A stretch of 64,000 nt of DNA from Simplicispira suum (GTDB lineage Bacteria > Pseudomonadota > Gammaproteobacteria > Burkholderiales > Burkholderiaceae_C). The translations under genes were made by a program, and so were the position numbers. How positions within the stretch are numbered: position 1 is the stretch's first letter; every line of letters starts with the position of its first letter. The DNA lies in the NCBI RefSeq assembly GCF_003008595.1, contig NZ_CP027669.1, positions 1,364,001 to 1,428,000 of the forward strand, read 5' to 3'. Shown piece after piece: positions 63,941-64,000 of the stretch. The notes under the pieces were generated by a model, which was not told the origin of the DNA, made no database searches, and was given only the letters and a program-made list of their open reading frames with translations.

Positions 63941-64000
63941 ATTTTACTATTGATTTGATAGCTTTTAACGCATGCAATATAAGCGATGGATGCGTTCTGC
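63941..64000 (+). repeat. Dispersed hairpin repeat, copy I (cut by window edge)
   Basis: TTTGATAGCTTTTAACGC, then AATATAAGCGATGGATGCG resembles the repeat with changes. It lies after the hemerythrin gene, and the end is outside the window. Confidence 0.6.

Overview
The window is GC-rich, densely coded DNA typical of a betaproteobacterial chromosome. The family is most likely Comamonadaceae (Acidovorax, Comamonas and relatives). I infer this from gene content (split methionine synthase, histidine-utilisation genes, Bug-type binding proteins, class III ribonucleotide reductase) and from a dispersed hairpin repeat that I associate from memory with that family. No rRNA, tRNA, CRISPR array, transposase or integrase was seen.

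Layout. 1-8 kb: tail of a GGDEF protein, glycolate oxidase genes glcE and glcF separated by a YoaK-type membrane protein, a BON-like periplasmic protein, ferredoxin-NADP reductase, a PilJ-sensor-domain protein and a YihY membrane protein. 8-15 kb: methionine synthase split into two genes (C-terminal part at 7941-10715, N-terminal part at 13907-14980) with a PACE efflux gene, gdhA and a pirin between them. The C-terminal half is preceded by an S-adenosylhomocysteine riboswitch. 15-25.5 kb: one minus-strand histidine-utilisation cluster, hutC-hutH-hutU-(DUF2817)-(PhyH)-hutD-hutI-hutF-hutG, with HutC-like operators before hutC and hutH. 25.5-28.4 kb: a CpxRA-like two-component system with two Spy/CpxP-like genes.

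28.6-36.2 kb: recQ, followed by a TetR-controlled block for exported proteins (cytochrome c, a Tat-type lactone oxidase, a Tat-type PLP enzyme, a DUF2147 protein and a TorF porin). A second, decayed recQ 3' end lies on the far side of this block, so the block sits between two recQ ends. 36.4-48.2 kb: a catabolic island with three Bug binding proteins, two almost identical enoyl-CoA hydratase-like genes, an SDR, a nitronate monooxygenase, a small coupled protein, a CoA ligase, a thiolase and a frameshifted LysR gene. This set looks like uptake and CoA-dependent breakdown of an unidentified carboxylic acid.

48.6-58 kb: two diguanylate cyclases, a tyrosine phenol-lyase overlapping an arylpyruvate decarboxylase gene, a chalcone-isomerase-like periplasmic protein and a chemoreceptor. 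One cyclase gene is bracketed by a duplicated 3' end of the decarboxylase gene. 58-64 kb: an ArsR-permease pair, the anaerobic ribonucleotide reductase genes and a hemerythrin. The glycyl-radical segment of NrdD is encoded by a separate 58-codon gene, and a copy of the dispersed repeat lies between it and the nrdD core.

The strongest candidates for something undescribed are the periplasmic redox block at the recQ 3' end, the split glycyl-radical reductase, and the repeat family, one copy of which is translated within glcE.
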